This document shows positions 43,656 through 52,926 of a DNA stretch of 64,000 bases, piece by piece. The translations under genes were made by a program, and so were the position numbers. A model generated the notes under the pieces. It was given only the letters and a program-made list of their open reading frames with translations. It had not been told where the DNA came from and searched no databases. Origin of the DNA: an uncultured Christensenella sp. (lineage in GTDB: Bacteria > Bacillota > Clostridia > Christensenellales > Borkfalkiaceae); NCBI GenBank assembly GCA_910578145.1, contig CAJTPJ010000005.1, forward strand, positions 1-64,000, in the 5' to 3' direction. Within the stretch, counting starts at the first letter, position 1; the number at the start of each line of letters is the position of its first letter.

Positions 43656-46600
43656 ATGAGAGCAGAGCAAGCAAGTGAGAGAATAAACAGCATCTTTCAG
43701 AGCGGTGCAAGATTGGCGGGGTTTTACGCTTTTCTCACAAACAATCCGCATATATCGTTTTGGAACGGCGTTCAGATATATGCGGCGAGACCGAGTGTAA
43801 CGGTATGTAAAACTTTTGACGATTGGCACGACCAAGACAACCGCAGAATAAAACGCGGCGAACACGGCATTGTTTACTACGATGAAAACAGACCGAATCG
43901 CAAAGTGTTTGTATTCGATATTTCTCAGACATACGGTAGTGAGCGTTATCACGGCGTACAACACAAAATGCGTGAAAGTCAGTTACGGGACTGTATCAAT
44001 CGGCAAAACGTTCTATTCGGCGTTCCGAAAAATGGTGAGAGAGAAGTGCAAGCGGCGGTATATCGGTATTGTCAGGAACACGTTGCGGAGGGCGACACCG
44101 ACGAATACACTGAAGAGTATCTTGCTTGTCTTACCGAAGGTGTAACGCAATGCTTGGCAACCTACACGGGCAATAATGGTGTAGATATAGCCCCGTTACC
44201 GTTTGATGACGATACGAACTTTCGGCTTTGCATGGAAGTCTTGGAAATATCGGAAGGCTTGCGCGAAGCTATAATCGAAGAAGAACAGGCACGGGAAGAA
44301 AAAAAGAAAGAGAAAGAACGGCAGAAAACGGCAAAGCAAAGTTTTCGTTTGGAGGAAGATAACAATGAAACAAATAACTATTCGCAACTTTCGTTATGGG
44401 AACTTACGTCGGGAATATTTGAAATCGGAGCATCCGAGAGAGTATCAGATATTGTTGATGACGGGGCAACTCTCACAGCACTTGACAGCGATACAGAGGC
44501 AGGCGATCACCTTGAGGGCGCAGTTGGAAAAGACAACGGAAGCGAACAACTCAACTTCGAGCTTCCTGACGAAATTGCAGAGCCTTCGCCAATCCGAGCA
44601 GGTAATCGAGGAAACGGTGCTGTCGGAAGTAGTGTATCAGCCGTTCATAACTACCGTTTAACGGACGAGAACTTTGAATACGCCACAGGCGCAAAAACAC
44701 GCTTCCGTCAGAACGTAGATGCAATCAAGCTCATGCACGAAATCCGTGCAGTGGGCAGAACGGCAACGGACGAAGAAAAGCGTGTGCTTTCCAAGTACGT
44801 CGGTTGGGGCGGTCTTGCTTATGCGTTCGATCCCGATAAGCCCGAATGGAATAAAGAGTATCACGAACTTTTGGAATTGCTTGATGCAGACGAATATCGC
44901 TTGGCAAGAGAGTCTGTGCTGTCGGCGCATTACACGCCCAAAACGGTAATAGACGGCGTATATGCAGGCTTGAAACGTATCGGCTTTGAGCGCGGTAAGA
45001 TACTTGAACCTGCAATGGGTATCGGTAACTTTATCGGACTGTTGCCCGACACTTTCAACGCAAAGGAAACCTACGGCGTAGAGATTGACGAGATAACGGG
45101 TAACATTGCAAATCTTTTGTACCCCGAAACCAAAGTCAAAGTTCAGGGCTTCGAGAAAACTAACTTTGCTGACAACTCTTTCGACGGTGTAATAACAAAC
45201 GTACCATTCGGCGCGTTCAAAGTACACGATCCGAGATACAACCGATTCGGCTTTTATATACACAACTACTTCTTTGCTAAGTCGTTAGATAAGGTTAGAC
45301 CGGGCGGAATTATTGCGGCTATTACGACCAAAGGAACATTGGACAAAAAGGACAGCGATGTAAGACAGTATATCGCTAACCGTGCAAAGCTGTTGGGCGC
45401 AATTCGTTTGCCGAACAATGCGTTTAAGACGAGCGCAGGAACGGAAGTAACGGCAGACATTTTGTTCTTTCAGAAACGAGATAAAATCGTTGAAAAGGCA
45501 AAGGACAGTTGGATCAATGTAGGCATTGACGATAACGGCGTTCCCGTCAATCAATACTTTATCGAACACCCTGAAATGTTGCTCGGTACAATGGTACAGC
45601 ATAAGTCAATGTACGGCGGCGATGACGAAACGGAACTTTTACCTGACGATAGGAAACTTGGCAAAGCTATTGCAGATGCGGTTGCTATGCTACCCGAAAG
45701 TGTGTATGACGAAAAGAAAGCCATACCTGTCGGACAAGCGGTTGCGGAAGCAGAACTACCGATTGACGATGAATACAAGGACTTAAAAAATTATTGCTAT
45801 ACCTTTATCGGAAATACGCTGTATCAGAGAGAGCAGGACACGCTGTATGCGTGTGATATTTCGAGAACGAATATAGACCGTATGCGTGCGCTTATCGGTC
45901 TGCGTGAACAGGTACGAAAGGTGTTGAACGTTCAGCTTGAAAACTGTACGGACGAAGTTTTACAGAACGAGCAGAGAACGCTTAACCGTGAGTATGATAA
46001 GTTCGTCAAGACATACGGTATAGTCAATTCAAAACTCAACCGCAGTCTGTTCCGTGAAGATGCCGATTACGCTTTGTTGATTTCCATAGAGAAAGTGGAC
46101 GAGAAAACAGGCACAGCGGAAAAGACGGACGTATTCTCTAAACGCACGATAAAGCCTTATCAGAAAGTTACGCATTGCAATAACGTAATGGACGCGCTTA
46201 ACGTTTGCAAGAGTGAGCGCGGTGTGGTTGACTTGCGAGTAATCGAGCAGTTGACAGGTAAGACATACGACGAGGTTGTAGAAGAACTTGGCGATAAGGT
46301 TTACCGTAATCCGTCGAAATGCGTAATGGACGAGAACGATCCGTACTTGGGTTGGGAGGACGCATCTGAATATCTGTCGGGCAATGTTCGCAAAAAGCTG
46401 AAACAGGCTGAGTGGATTGCCGAACACAATGATGAGTTCAAAAGGAACGTGGAAGCGTTACGGTTAGCACAGCCCGCGCCGTTGGAGGCAAACGATATTT
46501 CCGTGAAGATCGGCGTTAAGTGGGTTGATACGAAATACTATAAGCAGTTCATTTGTGAGTTGCTTGATGTCAATTCGTATTATGTCGATGACATCAACGT

Positions 46601-49466
46601 TAGCTTCAATTCGATAACGGGCGAGTGGAAAGTAGATAGACCGGCATGGCTACGCCACAGCGTAAAAGCACGTTCGGTATTCGGTACGGAAAGAATGGAC
46701 GCATTTCAGATATTCGAGCGTTGCCTTAATCAGCAAACGCCTACCATATCGGACGAAGTCGAGGAGGACGGCAAGAAGAAGCGCGTTACCAATAAAAAGG
46801 AAACGGTTGCCGTAAGAGAAAGACAGAGGAAGATATACGACGAGTTCAAGCGTTGGATCTTCGATGAGCCACACAGACGAGAACACCTTGTAAACAAGTA
46901 CAACGAAATCTACAACACAACGGTTGTACCGCAGTTCGACGGAAGCTATTTGGAGTTTCCGGGCATGAACCCTGAAATAACCTTGAAGCCTTATCAGAAA
47001 GATGCCGTTGCGCGTATGTTGCAGGGCAATAACGTACTGTTGCATCATTCGGTGGGTGCGGGTAAAACATTCGAGATTGCGGCTGCCTGTATGAAGCTCA
47101 AAGAGTGCGGTACGGCAAAGAAGCCTATAATCGTTGTGCCTAATCACTTGGTTGTTCAATGGGCTAACGAGTTCAGAACGCTCTATCCAAACGCCAACGT
47201 GCTTATGGCAACAAAGAAAGACTTTGAAAAGACGAGCCGTAAAAGGTTTGTCGCAAAGGTGGCAACGGGCGATTGGGATGCGGTGGTTATCGCTATGTCG
47301 AGTTTCGAGAAGATACCCATTTCACGGCAAAGACAGGAAGAACGTCTGAACAGGGAAATATCCGAAATTGAGATAGGCATTCGACAGGCAAAAGAAGAAA
47401 AGGGCGAGCGCATTAGAATTAAAGACTTAGAACGCACGTTAAAGAACAAGAGAGCGCAGCTTGAAAAATTGACGAGCGCGGAAAAGAAAGATGATTTGTT
47501 GCAGTTCGAGGACTTGGGCGTAGATTACATTTTCGTGGACGAAGCGCATAAGTACAAGAACAAGTTTATCTTTACAAAGATGAATAACGTAGCAGGCATA
47601 AGCAGGGCTATGTCGCAACGTTCTTCGGACATGGACTTGAAGTGTGAATACATAGGCGAGATACGCGGTGGCGACAGAGGTGTAGTCTTTGCGACAGGTA
47701 CGCCGATTAGCAATTCACTTGTTGAAATGTATACGTTGCAGACCTATTTGCAGAGAAACGGTTTGCGTGAAGCGGAGTTTCAGTTCTTTGACTTGTGGGC
47801 GGCTAATTTTACAGAAACTGTTACAGCATTAGAGCTTGCGCCGAGCGGACAGGGTTACAGAACGAGAACAAGGGTTGCAAAGTTCACGAACTTGCCCGAA
47901 CTCTTGAAAATGTATCGCAGTTTCGCAGATGTAAAAACGGCAGATATGCTGAACTTGCCCGTGCCGGAAGCAAAAAAGGTTGTCGAGCAGTTAGAACCTA
48001 CCGAAACGATATTGCAACTCAATGACGATATTGTAAAGCGTTCCGAGAAAATTGCAGACGGCGGTGTTGAACCGTGGGAAGATAATATGCTATGCGTTAC
48101 CCATGACGGTAAGATGATTGCGCTTGATCCGAGATGCTTTGATTCGGTAATACCCGATGACAGCAACAGTAAGGTAAATCGTTGCGTAAACAATATCTAT
48201 AAGATTTGGTCGGATACAGCAGAACAGCGTAGTACGCAGATTGTATTTTGCGATATGTCAACGCCGAAGAAAATGTACGGCGATTATAACCCCGAACAGG
48301 ACTTCGATGTTTATAACGATATTAAGCGTAAGCTAATCGAGTGCGGAATACCCGAAGGAGAAATCGCCTACGTTCACGAAGCCAAAACCGATCAGCAAAA
48401 GCAAGACATTTTCGATAGGGTAAGGAACGGCGATGTTCGAGTATTTCTCGGCTCTACCGAAAAATGCGGTGCGGGTACGAACTTTCAGAACAAGTTAATA
48501 GCGTTGCATCACTTGGACACACCGTTCAGACCAAGCGACTTGGAACAGCGTGAGGGGCGCATAGTAAGACAGGGCAACGAGAATAAAGAAGTATATCTGT
48601 TTACATACGTTACGAAGCGCACATTTGATGCGTACTCATATCAGATATTGGAAACGAAACAGCGGTTTATATCGCAAATCAACCGTGGCGATTTATCAGT
48701 AAGAGTTGCGGAAGATATAGACGATGCAACGCTGTCGTTTGCCGAAATAAAAGCAATAACGTCTGATAACCCGAAAATCAAGAGGAAAATGGAAATCGAA
48801 ATGCGGTTAGGACAGTTGAGCGATTTGGAAAAGGTTTACCGTGATAACCGTTATGCGATGCAAACACAGATATTGCATACACCCGAAAAGATAACTGAAA
48901 TTGGCGAGAGAGTTGCAGAGTTGCAAGATGACTTGAACTTGCGCAAGGAACACGAAAACGATTTGATACAAGTCGGCAAGAACAAGTACGAAGAAAGAAA
49001 AGATGCGGGCGCATCGTTGGTTCAGGTTGTCAAGTCGGGCGAGTACGTTGGAAAAACGGTAGGCTATATGAAAGGTTTTGCCATAGTACCGCAGATGAAA
49101 GACAGCGAGGGACTTAACCTGAAACTTGTCGGAACGGGTAGCTACACCGTACATATTTCCGATAGCGACGTCGGAACTATATCGCGTATGGAAAACTGTC
49201 TGAACGGTTTTGAAAAGCATATCGAATACTACCATGATAAACGCCGTGCGTATGAGCAAGATTTAACGGCGGCAAAAGAACAGGTAGATCAACCGTTTGA
49301 GCAGGCAGAAGAAGCAGAGCAGTTGCGTAATGAACTTGCGGCTATAGATGCGGAACTTGACTTGGGCAAACAGGAAACGCCGATAGTCTTGGACGAAGAT
49401 ACGGAAGCAAAACCTGTTGTTGAGATTCTCATCGAAGATGATGAGGACGAAGTGGAAGTTGCGTAA
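43656..49466 (+). CDS. Giant N6-methylase/SF2 helicase fusion
   Basis: 1936 residues. Residues 1-120 resemble an ArdC/LtrC-like N-terminal domain (FWNGVQIYAARPSVTVCKTFDDW). An acidic linker follows. An adenine-methylase domain lies at about 340-620: LEPAMGIGNFIG (SAM site) and NVPF (515-518, variant of NPPY). A helicase domain follows with SVGAGKT (1132-1138), DEAH (1295-1298) and the motif VI region EGRIVRQG (about 1634-1641). The end is coiled and acidic. Such fusions are typical of large Firmicutes conjugative elements and are thought to protect or process element DNA. GGGGAG precedes ATG 43656. Confidence 0.85.
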   Translation: MRAEQASERINSIFQSGARLAGFYAFLTNNPHISFWNGVQIYAARPSVTVCKTFDDWHDQDNRRIKRGEHGIVYYDENRPNRKVFVFDISQTYGSERYHGVQHKMRESQLRDCINRQNVLFGVPKNGEREVQAAVYRYCQEHVAEGDTDEYTEEYLACLTEGVTQCLATYTGNNGVDIAPLPFDDDTNFRLCMEVLEISEGLREAIIEEEQAREEKKKEKERQKTAKQSFRLEEDNNETNNYSQLSLWELTSGIFEIGASERVSDIVDDGATLTALDSDTEAGDHLEGAVGKDNGSEQLNFELPDEIAEPSPIRAGNRGNGAVGSSVSAVHNYRLTDENFEYATGAKTRFRQNVDAIKLMHEIRAVGRTATDEEKRVLSKYVGWGGLAYAFDPDKPEWNKEYHELLELLDADEYRLARESVLSAHYTPKTVIDGVYAGLKRIGFERGKILEPAMGIGNFIGLLPDTFNAKETYGVEIDEITGNIANLLYPETKVKVQGFEKTNFADNSFDGVITNVPFGAFKVHDPRYNRFGFYIHNYFFAKSLDKVRPGGIIAAITTKGTLDKKDSDVRQYIANRAKLLGAIRLPNNAFKTSAGTEVTADILFFQKRDKIVEKAKDSWINVGIDDNGVPVNQYFIEHPEMLLGTMVQHKSMYGGDDETELLPDDRKLGKAIADAVAMLPESVYDEKKAIPVGQAVAEAELPIDDEYKDLKNYCYTFIGNTLYQREQDTLYACDISRTNIDRMRALIGLREQVRKVLNVQLENCTDEVLQNEQRTLNREYDKFVKTYGIVNSKLNRSLFREDADYALLISIEKVDEKTGTAEKTDVFSKRTIKPYQKVTHCNNVMDALNVCKSERGVVDLRVIEQLTGKTYDEVVEELGDKVYRNPSKCVMDENDPYLGWEDASEYLSGNVRKKLKQAEWIAEHNDEFKRNVEALRLAQPAPLEANDISVKIGVKWVDTKYYKQFICELLDVNSYYVDDINVSFNSITGEWKVDRPAWLRHSVKARSVFGTERMDAFQIFERCLNQQTPTISDEVEEDGKKKRVTNKKETVAVRERQRKIYDEFKRWIFDEPHRREHLVNKYNEIYNTTVVPQFDGSYLEFPGMNPEITLKPYQKDAVARMLQGNNVLLHHSVGAGKTFEIAAACMKLKECGTAKKPIIVVPNHLVVQWANEFRTLYPNANVLMATKKDFEKTSRKRFVAKVATGDWDAVVIAMSSFEKIPISRQRQEERLNREISEIEIGIRQAKEEKGERIRIKDLERTLKNKRAQLEKLTSAEKKDDLLQFEDLGVDYIFVDEAHKYKNKFIFTKMNNVAGISRAMSQRSSDMDLKCEYIGEIRGGDRGVVFATGTPISNSLVEMYTLQTYLQRNGLREAEFQFFDLWAANFTETVTALELAPSGQGYRTRTRVAKFTNLPELLKMYRSFADVKTADMLNLPVPEAKKVVEQLEPTETILQLNDDIVKRSEKIADGGVEPWEDNMLCVTHDGKMIALDPRCFDSVIPDDSNSKVNRCVNNIYKIWSDTAEQRSTQIVFCDMSTPKKMYGDYNPEQDFDVYNDIKRKLIECGIPEGEIAYVHEAKTDQQKQDIFDRVRNGDVRVFLGSTEKCGAGTNFQNKLIALHHLDTPFRPSDLEQREGRIVRQGNENKEVYLFTYVTKRTFDAYSYQILETKQRFISQINRGDLSVRVAEDIDDATLSFAEIKAITSDNPKIKRKMEIEMRLGQLSDLEKVYRDNRYAMQTQILHTPEKITEIGERVAELQDDLNLRKEHENDLIQVGKNKYEERKDAGASLVQVVKSGEYVGKTVGYMKGFAIVPQMKDSEGLNLKLVGTGSYTVHISDSDVGTISRMENCLNGFEKHIEYYHDKRRAYEQDLTAAKEQVDQPFEQAEEAEQLRNELAAIDAELDLGKQETPIVLDEDTEAKPVVEILIEDDEDEVEVA

Positions 49467-49497
49467 TCAAGTAAGTTAAAATCTTTTTCGGTTTCTC

Positions 49498-49526
49498 TTT
49501 ACAAACGGAAATTAAAATGCTATAAT
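49498..49526 (+). promoter_or_regulatory. Promoter of the recombination module
   Basis: TTTACA, 17-base spacer ending TGC, TATAAT: a near-consensus promoter with extended -10. Transcription would start about 12 bases before the first 40-bp attenuator repeat. Confidence 0.8.
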
Positions 49527-49544
49527 GTGGACAGTTGAATAAGT

Positions 49545-49615
49545 AATCATTTAATCCGTTGGGTAACAGAGAGGGTTTGATTTGCAAAAGCAGTCAAACG
49601 CTCTTTTATTTTTGA
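49545..49615 (+). promoter_or_regulatory. Attenuator leader, copy 1
   Basis: A 40-bp sequence (49545-49584) that recurs exactly at 50072-50111. Its end forms the left arm of a hairpin (49570-49582 with 49592-49604, one mismatch and one wobble), followed by TTTATTTTT. The ribosome site of the next gene comes straight after. It reads as a conditional terminator. Confidence 0.7.
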
Positions 49616-49630
49616 AAGGAGGATAAGAAA

Positions 49631-50020
49631 ATGAACTTACAAGAGGTAAATAGTAATTTCGCAAGGGCAATAGTGTATTGTCGTTCGGAAGCAGGAGACA
49701 ATAAAAAGTTGCAACATCAAAGCAGAAGCATATTGGCTTATGCAGAAAAACAAGGGTACACGGTAAAAGAAACTTTTATTGAAAGTGGGAAAATGGAATC
49801 GCTTACATACAATAGTTTGAGATTACGTGCAAAATACCGTGAGTTTGATGTTTTGCTTATATCTGAACTTGATGCTCTTGGTAATTCGCCAATAGAAATT
49901 ACTAATGAGATAAACTATCTTGTAGAGAATAGTATTAAGATTATTTCGTTAAAAGAAGGCGAATTAAATGCCGATACTTTGCCTACGCTTTTTCGAAAAG
50001 GCTTCCGTTTTGTTAAATAA
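49631..50020 (+). CDS. Serine-recombinase-like domain without catalytic residues
   Basis: 129 residues matching the resolvase catalytic fold: AIVYCRSEAGDNKKLQHQSRSILAYAEKQGYTV, DVLLISELDALGNSPIEITNEINYL. The usual Y-x-R-x-S has become Y-C-R-S-E, so the serine at the catalytic position is replaced, and LDRLGR has become LDALGNS. The DNA-binding C-terminal domain is missing. It is probably a regulatory or structural protein of the excision module rather than a recombinase. AAAGGAGG precedes ATG. Confidence 0.75.
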   Translation: MNLQEVNSNFARAIVYCRSEAGDNKKLQHQSRSILAYAEKQGYTVKETFIESGKMESLTYNSLRLRAKYREFDVLLISELDALGNSPIEITNEINYLVENSIKIISLKEGELNADTLPTLFRKGFRFVK

Positions 50021-50071
50021 GATTTCAACGATATATGCGGCGGCTTGAATGCTGAATTTTAATAACTAAAA

Positions 50072-50135
50072 AATCATTTAATCCGTTGGGTAACAGAGAG
50101 GGTTTGATTTGTTTAATCAAACCCTCTTTTCTTAT
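50072..50135 (+). promoter_or_regulatory. Attenuator leader, copy 2
   Basis: The same 40-bp sequence, here with a perfect 13-bp hairpin (50097-50109 / 50115-50127), then TTTTCTTA, just before the excisionase ribosome site. No promoter is seen directly before it, so it would act on transcripts from 49498. Confidence 0.75.
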
Positions 50136-50153
50136 ATTATGGAAAGGGAGAAT

Positions 50154-50369
50154 ATGGAAGAAAACAAAGTATTATTTTCCGTAGCCGAAGTTGGAAAGAT
50201 GTTCGGAATAGGAAAAGTCAAAGTCTATGAATTGATAAAAAAAGGCTATTTGCCTGCATTATATCTTGGTGGTTTAAAAATTAAAAAAACCACATTGGAA
50301 GAATTTTTATCAAAATATGAAGGCTATGATTTTAAAGATTTAACTAACGTAGTAAAAATGGCGTCATGA
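50154..50369 (+). CDS. xis: Excisionase, MerR-type HTH
   Basis: 71 residues from ATG 50154 (GGGAG upstream; in-frame codons back to 50109 lie within the terminator hairpin). FSVAEVGKMFGIGKVKVYELIKKGYLPALYLGGLKIKKTTLEEFL is the winged-helix excisionase family pattern. It precedes the integrase by 14 bases. It should bend DNA at the element ends and turn the integrase toward excision. Expression is probably gated by the leader hairpin. Confidence 0.88.
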   Translation: MEENKVLFSVAEVGKMFGIGKVKVYELIKKGYLPALYLGGLKIKKTTLEEFLSKYEGYDFKDLTNVVKMAS

Positions 50370-50383
50370 TTTAAGGGGTAAAG

Positions 50384-51685
50384 ATGACTGAATTAAAGAT
50401 TAGACCAAGAGAACGCTCTAACGGTAAAATAGTTTATGAGTACAGGTTTGAAGTTGCAAGCGTTGACGGTAAAAGAAAATGGGTAACAAAAGGTGGATTT
50501 CATACCAAAGGTGAAGCAAAGCAAGCCGGACGTGAAGCCCAAAACCAATATGAAAATTTTGGTAGGGTGGTTGAGAAAGACCAAATTTCATTTTCCGATT
50601 TTCTTGATTATTGGATAGAAAACGACTGCAAGATAGATTTAAAACCTAATACTGTTGACCGTTATATCAGCAGAGTAGAAAATCTAATAAAGCCTAAATT
50701 GGGCAAATACAGGTTAAAATCGTTAAGTCGGGAAGTTTTACAGGCGTTCATAATTGATTTGTATGATGCGGGGTATTCGTATAACTCATTAACAAGTATA
50801 AAAGGAATACTGACCAAAAGTCTGAACTATGCCGCCGATCATCATTACATAGCATATTCGCCGGCAGTAAGGTTAAAAACACCGAAAAACCGAATACCCA
50901 AAACGCCTACACGCATTGAACCGCACGTTTTTATAAAAAAGGAAGAAATGGAAAAAATATTTGAGCGTTTTCCCGAAAGACACCCAAGTCATATTCCATT
51001 AAAGCTCGGATATGAGTGTGGGTTACGTTTAGGGGAAGCGTTCGGATTATGTTGGGAAGATATAGATTTTGAAAATAAACTTATTTATATCAACAGACAA
51101 GTTCAATGGATGCAGGACTCAAGTCGTGATACATTAGAAAAATTACAACAAAACGGAACAGCGGCTTGCGGTAAGGGTTATTGGTATTTTACAGAGCCGA
51201 AGTATAAATCATACAGAATAATAGAAATAAGTGATGAGCTGAACGAGTTGCTTATAAAAGAAAGGGCAAGACAGTTAAGAGCAAAAGATTACTACGGCAT
51301 TTATTTTACAAATTACTTTTCTGATAAACCCTTATATTTTGACGGAAAAGAGCCTGAGTTTCCTGAAAGTATAAATAGAATAGGAAATGACGATGAGTGG
51401 TATCCGATACACTTGGTGTGCATAAGAGAAAACGGAACATTTATTAGTCCAAGAACTTTACAGCATACTACAAAAAGTATTAAAAAAGATATTTGCAAAG
51501 ATTTCGATTTTCATTCTTTAAGGCACACTCACGCAAGTATGTTGGCTGAAATAGGGGTGGAACAAAAGTACATACAGACGCGTTTAGGGCATTCTGATGT
51601 AAAGATAACAATTGACGTTTACGAGCATACAACAGACTTAATGCGTATGCGTGGTAGAAAAGCAATAAATGACCTTTATATGTAA
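50384..51685 (+). CDS. int: Tyrosine recombinase/integrase of element B
   Basis: 433 residues. Catalytic residues R215 (GLRLGE), H377 and R380 (HSLRH), H403 (LGH) and Y413 (DVYEH) are all present. N-terminal arm-binding and SAM-like domains precede them. AAGGGG lies before ATG 50384. It is co-transcribed with xis. It acts at the GNNPM codons of the GGGtGRT gene, 300 bases downstream. Close relative of the integrase at 152; because both elements use one site, either enzyme might act on both. Confidence 0.95.
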   Translation: MTELKIRPRERSNGKIVYEYRFEVASVDGKRKWVTKGGFHTKGEAKQAGREAQNQYENFGRVVEKDQISFSDFLDYWIENDCKIDLKPNTVDRYISRVENLIKPKLGKYRLKSLSREVLQAFIIDLYDAGYSYNSLTSIKGILTKSLNYAADHHYIAYSPAVRLKTPKNRIPKTPTRIEPHVFIKKEEMEKIFERFPERHPSHIPLKLGYECGLRLGEAFGLCWEDIDFENKLIYINRQVQWMQDSSRDTLEKLQQNGTAACGKGYWYFTEPKYKSYRIIEISDELNELLIKERARQLRAKDYYGIYFTNYFSDKPLYFDGKEPEFPESINRIGNDDEWYPIHLVCIRENGTFISPRTLQHTTKSIKKDICKDFDFHSLRHTHASMLAEIGVEQKYIQTRLGHSDVKITIDVYEHTTDLMRMRGRKAINDLYM

Positions 51686-51699
51686 TTGAATGAATGTAT

Positions 51700-51735
51700 A
51701 ATGTGGACGAGAAGGGCATTCTCGTCCACATTTTC
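51700..51735 (+). terminator. Integrase B terminator with arm-type repeat
   Basis: Same 14-bp arms as at 1554-1586, with loop GGGCA, then TTCTTATA. It ends the integrase transcript before the convergent host gene. Confidence 0.75.
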
Positions 51736-51919
51736 TTATAAAATGCAAGTTTTTAAGGAGATTTTTCTCGTCAACATTTTTTTGCGAACGTGGACGAAAT
51801 GTGGACGAGAGCAATGTTTCATTCCGATGGTTACGAATATATACAAAAAGTATGCACGAGGTTACCCTTGTGCATACTAAATATTGCAGTATTCAAATTT
51901 TAAACACTATATTTTGTGT
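51736..51919. other. Right end of element B, att region
   Basis: No gene. It holds CTCGTCAACATT against GTGGACGAAATGTGGACGAGAG (51760-51812), an ATGGTT motif, a GTATGCAC/GTGCATAC inverted repeat (51850-51877), TTGCAGTATTCAA (51884-51896) and ACACTATATTTTGTGT after the host stop codon. The last hairpin probably terminates the GGGtGRT gene. Confidence 0.6.
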
Positions 51920-52924
51920 TTATTTCTTCGTCATTGCTTCCTGAACGGCAACTGCAACTGCAACCGTTGCGCCAACCATCGGGTTGTTGCCCATTCCGAT
52001 AAGCCCCATCATTTCAACGTGAGCGGGAACGGAGGACGAGCCTGCAAACTGCGCGTCGGAGTGCATACGACCCATCGTATCGGTCATACCGTAAGAGGAA
52101 GGACCTGCCGCCATATTGTCGGGGTGAAGCGTTCTGCCCGTGCCGCCGCCGGACGCAACCGAGAAATATTTAACTCCGTTTTCAACGCACCATTTTTTGT
52201 AAGTGCCTGCAACGGGGTGCTGGAAGCGGGTAGGGTTAGTGGAGTTGCCGGTAATGGAAACGGAAACGTTTTCCATTTTCATAATTGCAACGCCTTCGGG
52301 CACGTTATCCGCGCCGTAGCATTTAACCTTTGAGCGCGCACCGTCGGAAAACGCCACGCTGTCTGTAACCTTAACCGTTTCGGTATAGGGGTCAAAGCTG
52401 GTACGGCAATAGGTAAAGCCGTTAATTCTCGAAATTATATAAGCGGCGTCTTTGCCAAGTCCGTTTAAAATAACTCTTAAAGGCTTAACGCGCACTTTAT
52501 TTGCGTTTTCGGCAATTTTAATAGCGCCTTCCGCCGCCGCAAACGATTCGTGACCGGCAAGGAAGCAGAAGCAGTCGGTTTCCTCGGAAAGCAACATTGC
52601 ACCGAGGTTGCCGTGACCCAAACCAACATGTCTGTTTTCGGCAACCGAACCGGGAATGCAGAAGCTCTGCAAACCAACGCCGATTTTGGTAGACGCGTCG
52701 GCAGCCTTTTTGCAACCGGACTTAATGGCGATAGCCGCGCCCACGGTGTAAGCCCAAACCGCGTTTTCAAAGCAGATAGGCTGCGTGCCGCGCACTATTT
52801 TATCAACGTCAACGCCCTTTTTAAGGGTGATGTCTTTACATTCTTCAATGGATTTAATGCCGTATTCTTTCAAAACGCCGAGGATTTTTTTCTCGCGTCT
52901 TTCGTAACTTTCAAAAAGCGCCAT
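51920..52924 (-). CDS. GGGtGRT protein (integration target)
   Basis: 334 residues. The name-giving motif GGGTGRT is at 259-265. This conserved family of anaerobes is usually next to a NifU-like scaffold, as here (two-base gap). Its biochemical role is not established; a link to iron-sulfur metabolism is suggested by the pairing. The last ~23 codons (after G312) lie on the element side of the core and so are supplied by element B. The protein sequence is preserved although the codons differ from the displaced copy at 1762-1834. Confidence 0.88.
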   Translation of the reverse strand: MALFESYERREKKILGVLKEYGIKSIEECKDITLKKGVDVDKIVRGTQPICFENAVWAYTVGAAIAIKSGCKKAADASTKIGVGLQSFCIPGSVAENRHVGLGHGNLGAMLLSEETDCFCFLAGHESFAAAEGAIKIAENANKVRVKPLRVILNGLGKDAAYIISRINGFTYCRTSFDPYTETVKVTDSVAFSDGARSKVKCYGADNVPEGVAIMKMENVSVSITGNSTNPTRFQHPVAGTYKKWCVENGVKYFSVASGGGTGRTLHPDNMAAGPSSYGMTDTMGRMHSDAQFAGSSSVPAHVEMMGLIGMGNNPMVGATVAVAVAVQEAMTKK

Positions 52925-52926
52925 AA

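Larger units (their letters stand above)
1820..51993. mobile_element. Integrative and conjugative element B (about 50 kb)
   Basis: It is bounded by the shared 13-bp core GGGTTGTTGCCCA at both ends, inside copies of the GGGtGRT gene 3' end. It carries integrase, excisionase, relaxase, coupling protein and VirB2/VirB4/VirB6-like genes, and cargo on the left half. Arm-type GTGGACGAG repeats lie inside both ends. The exact crossover bases cannot be fixed without the empty site. Confidence 0.85.
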
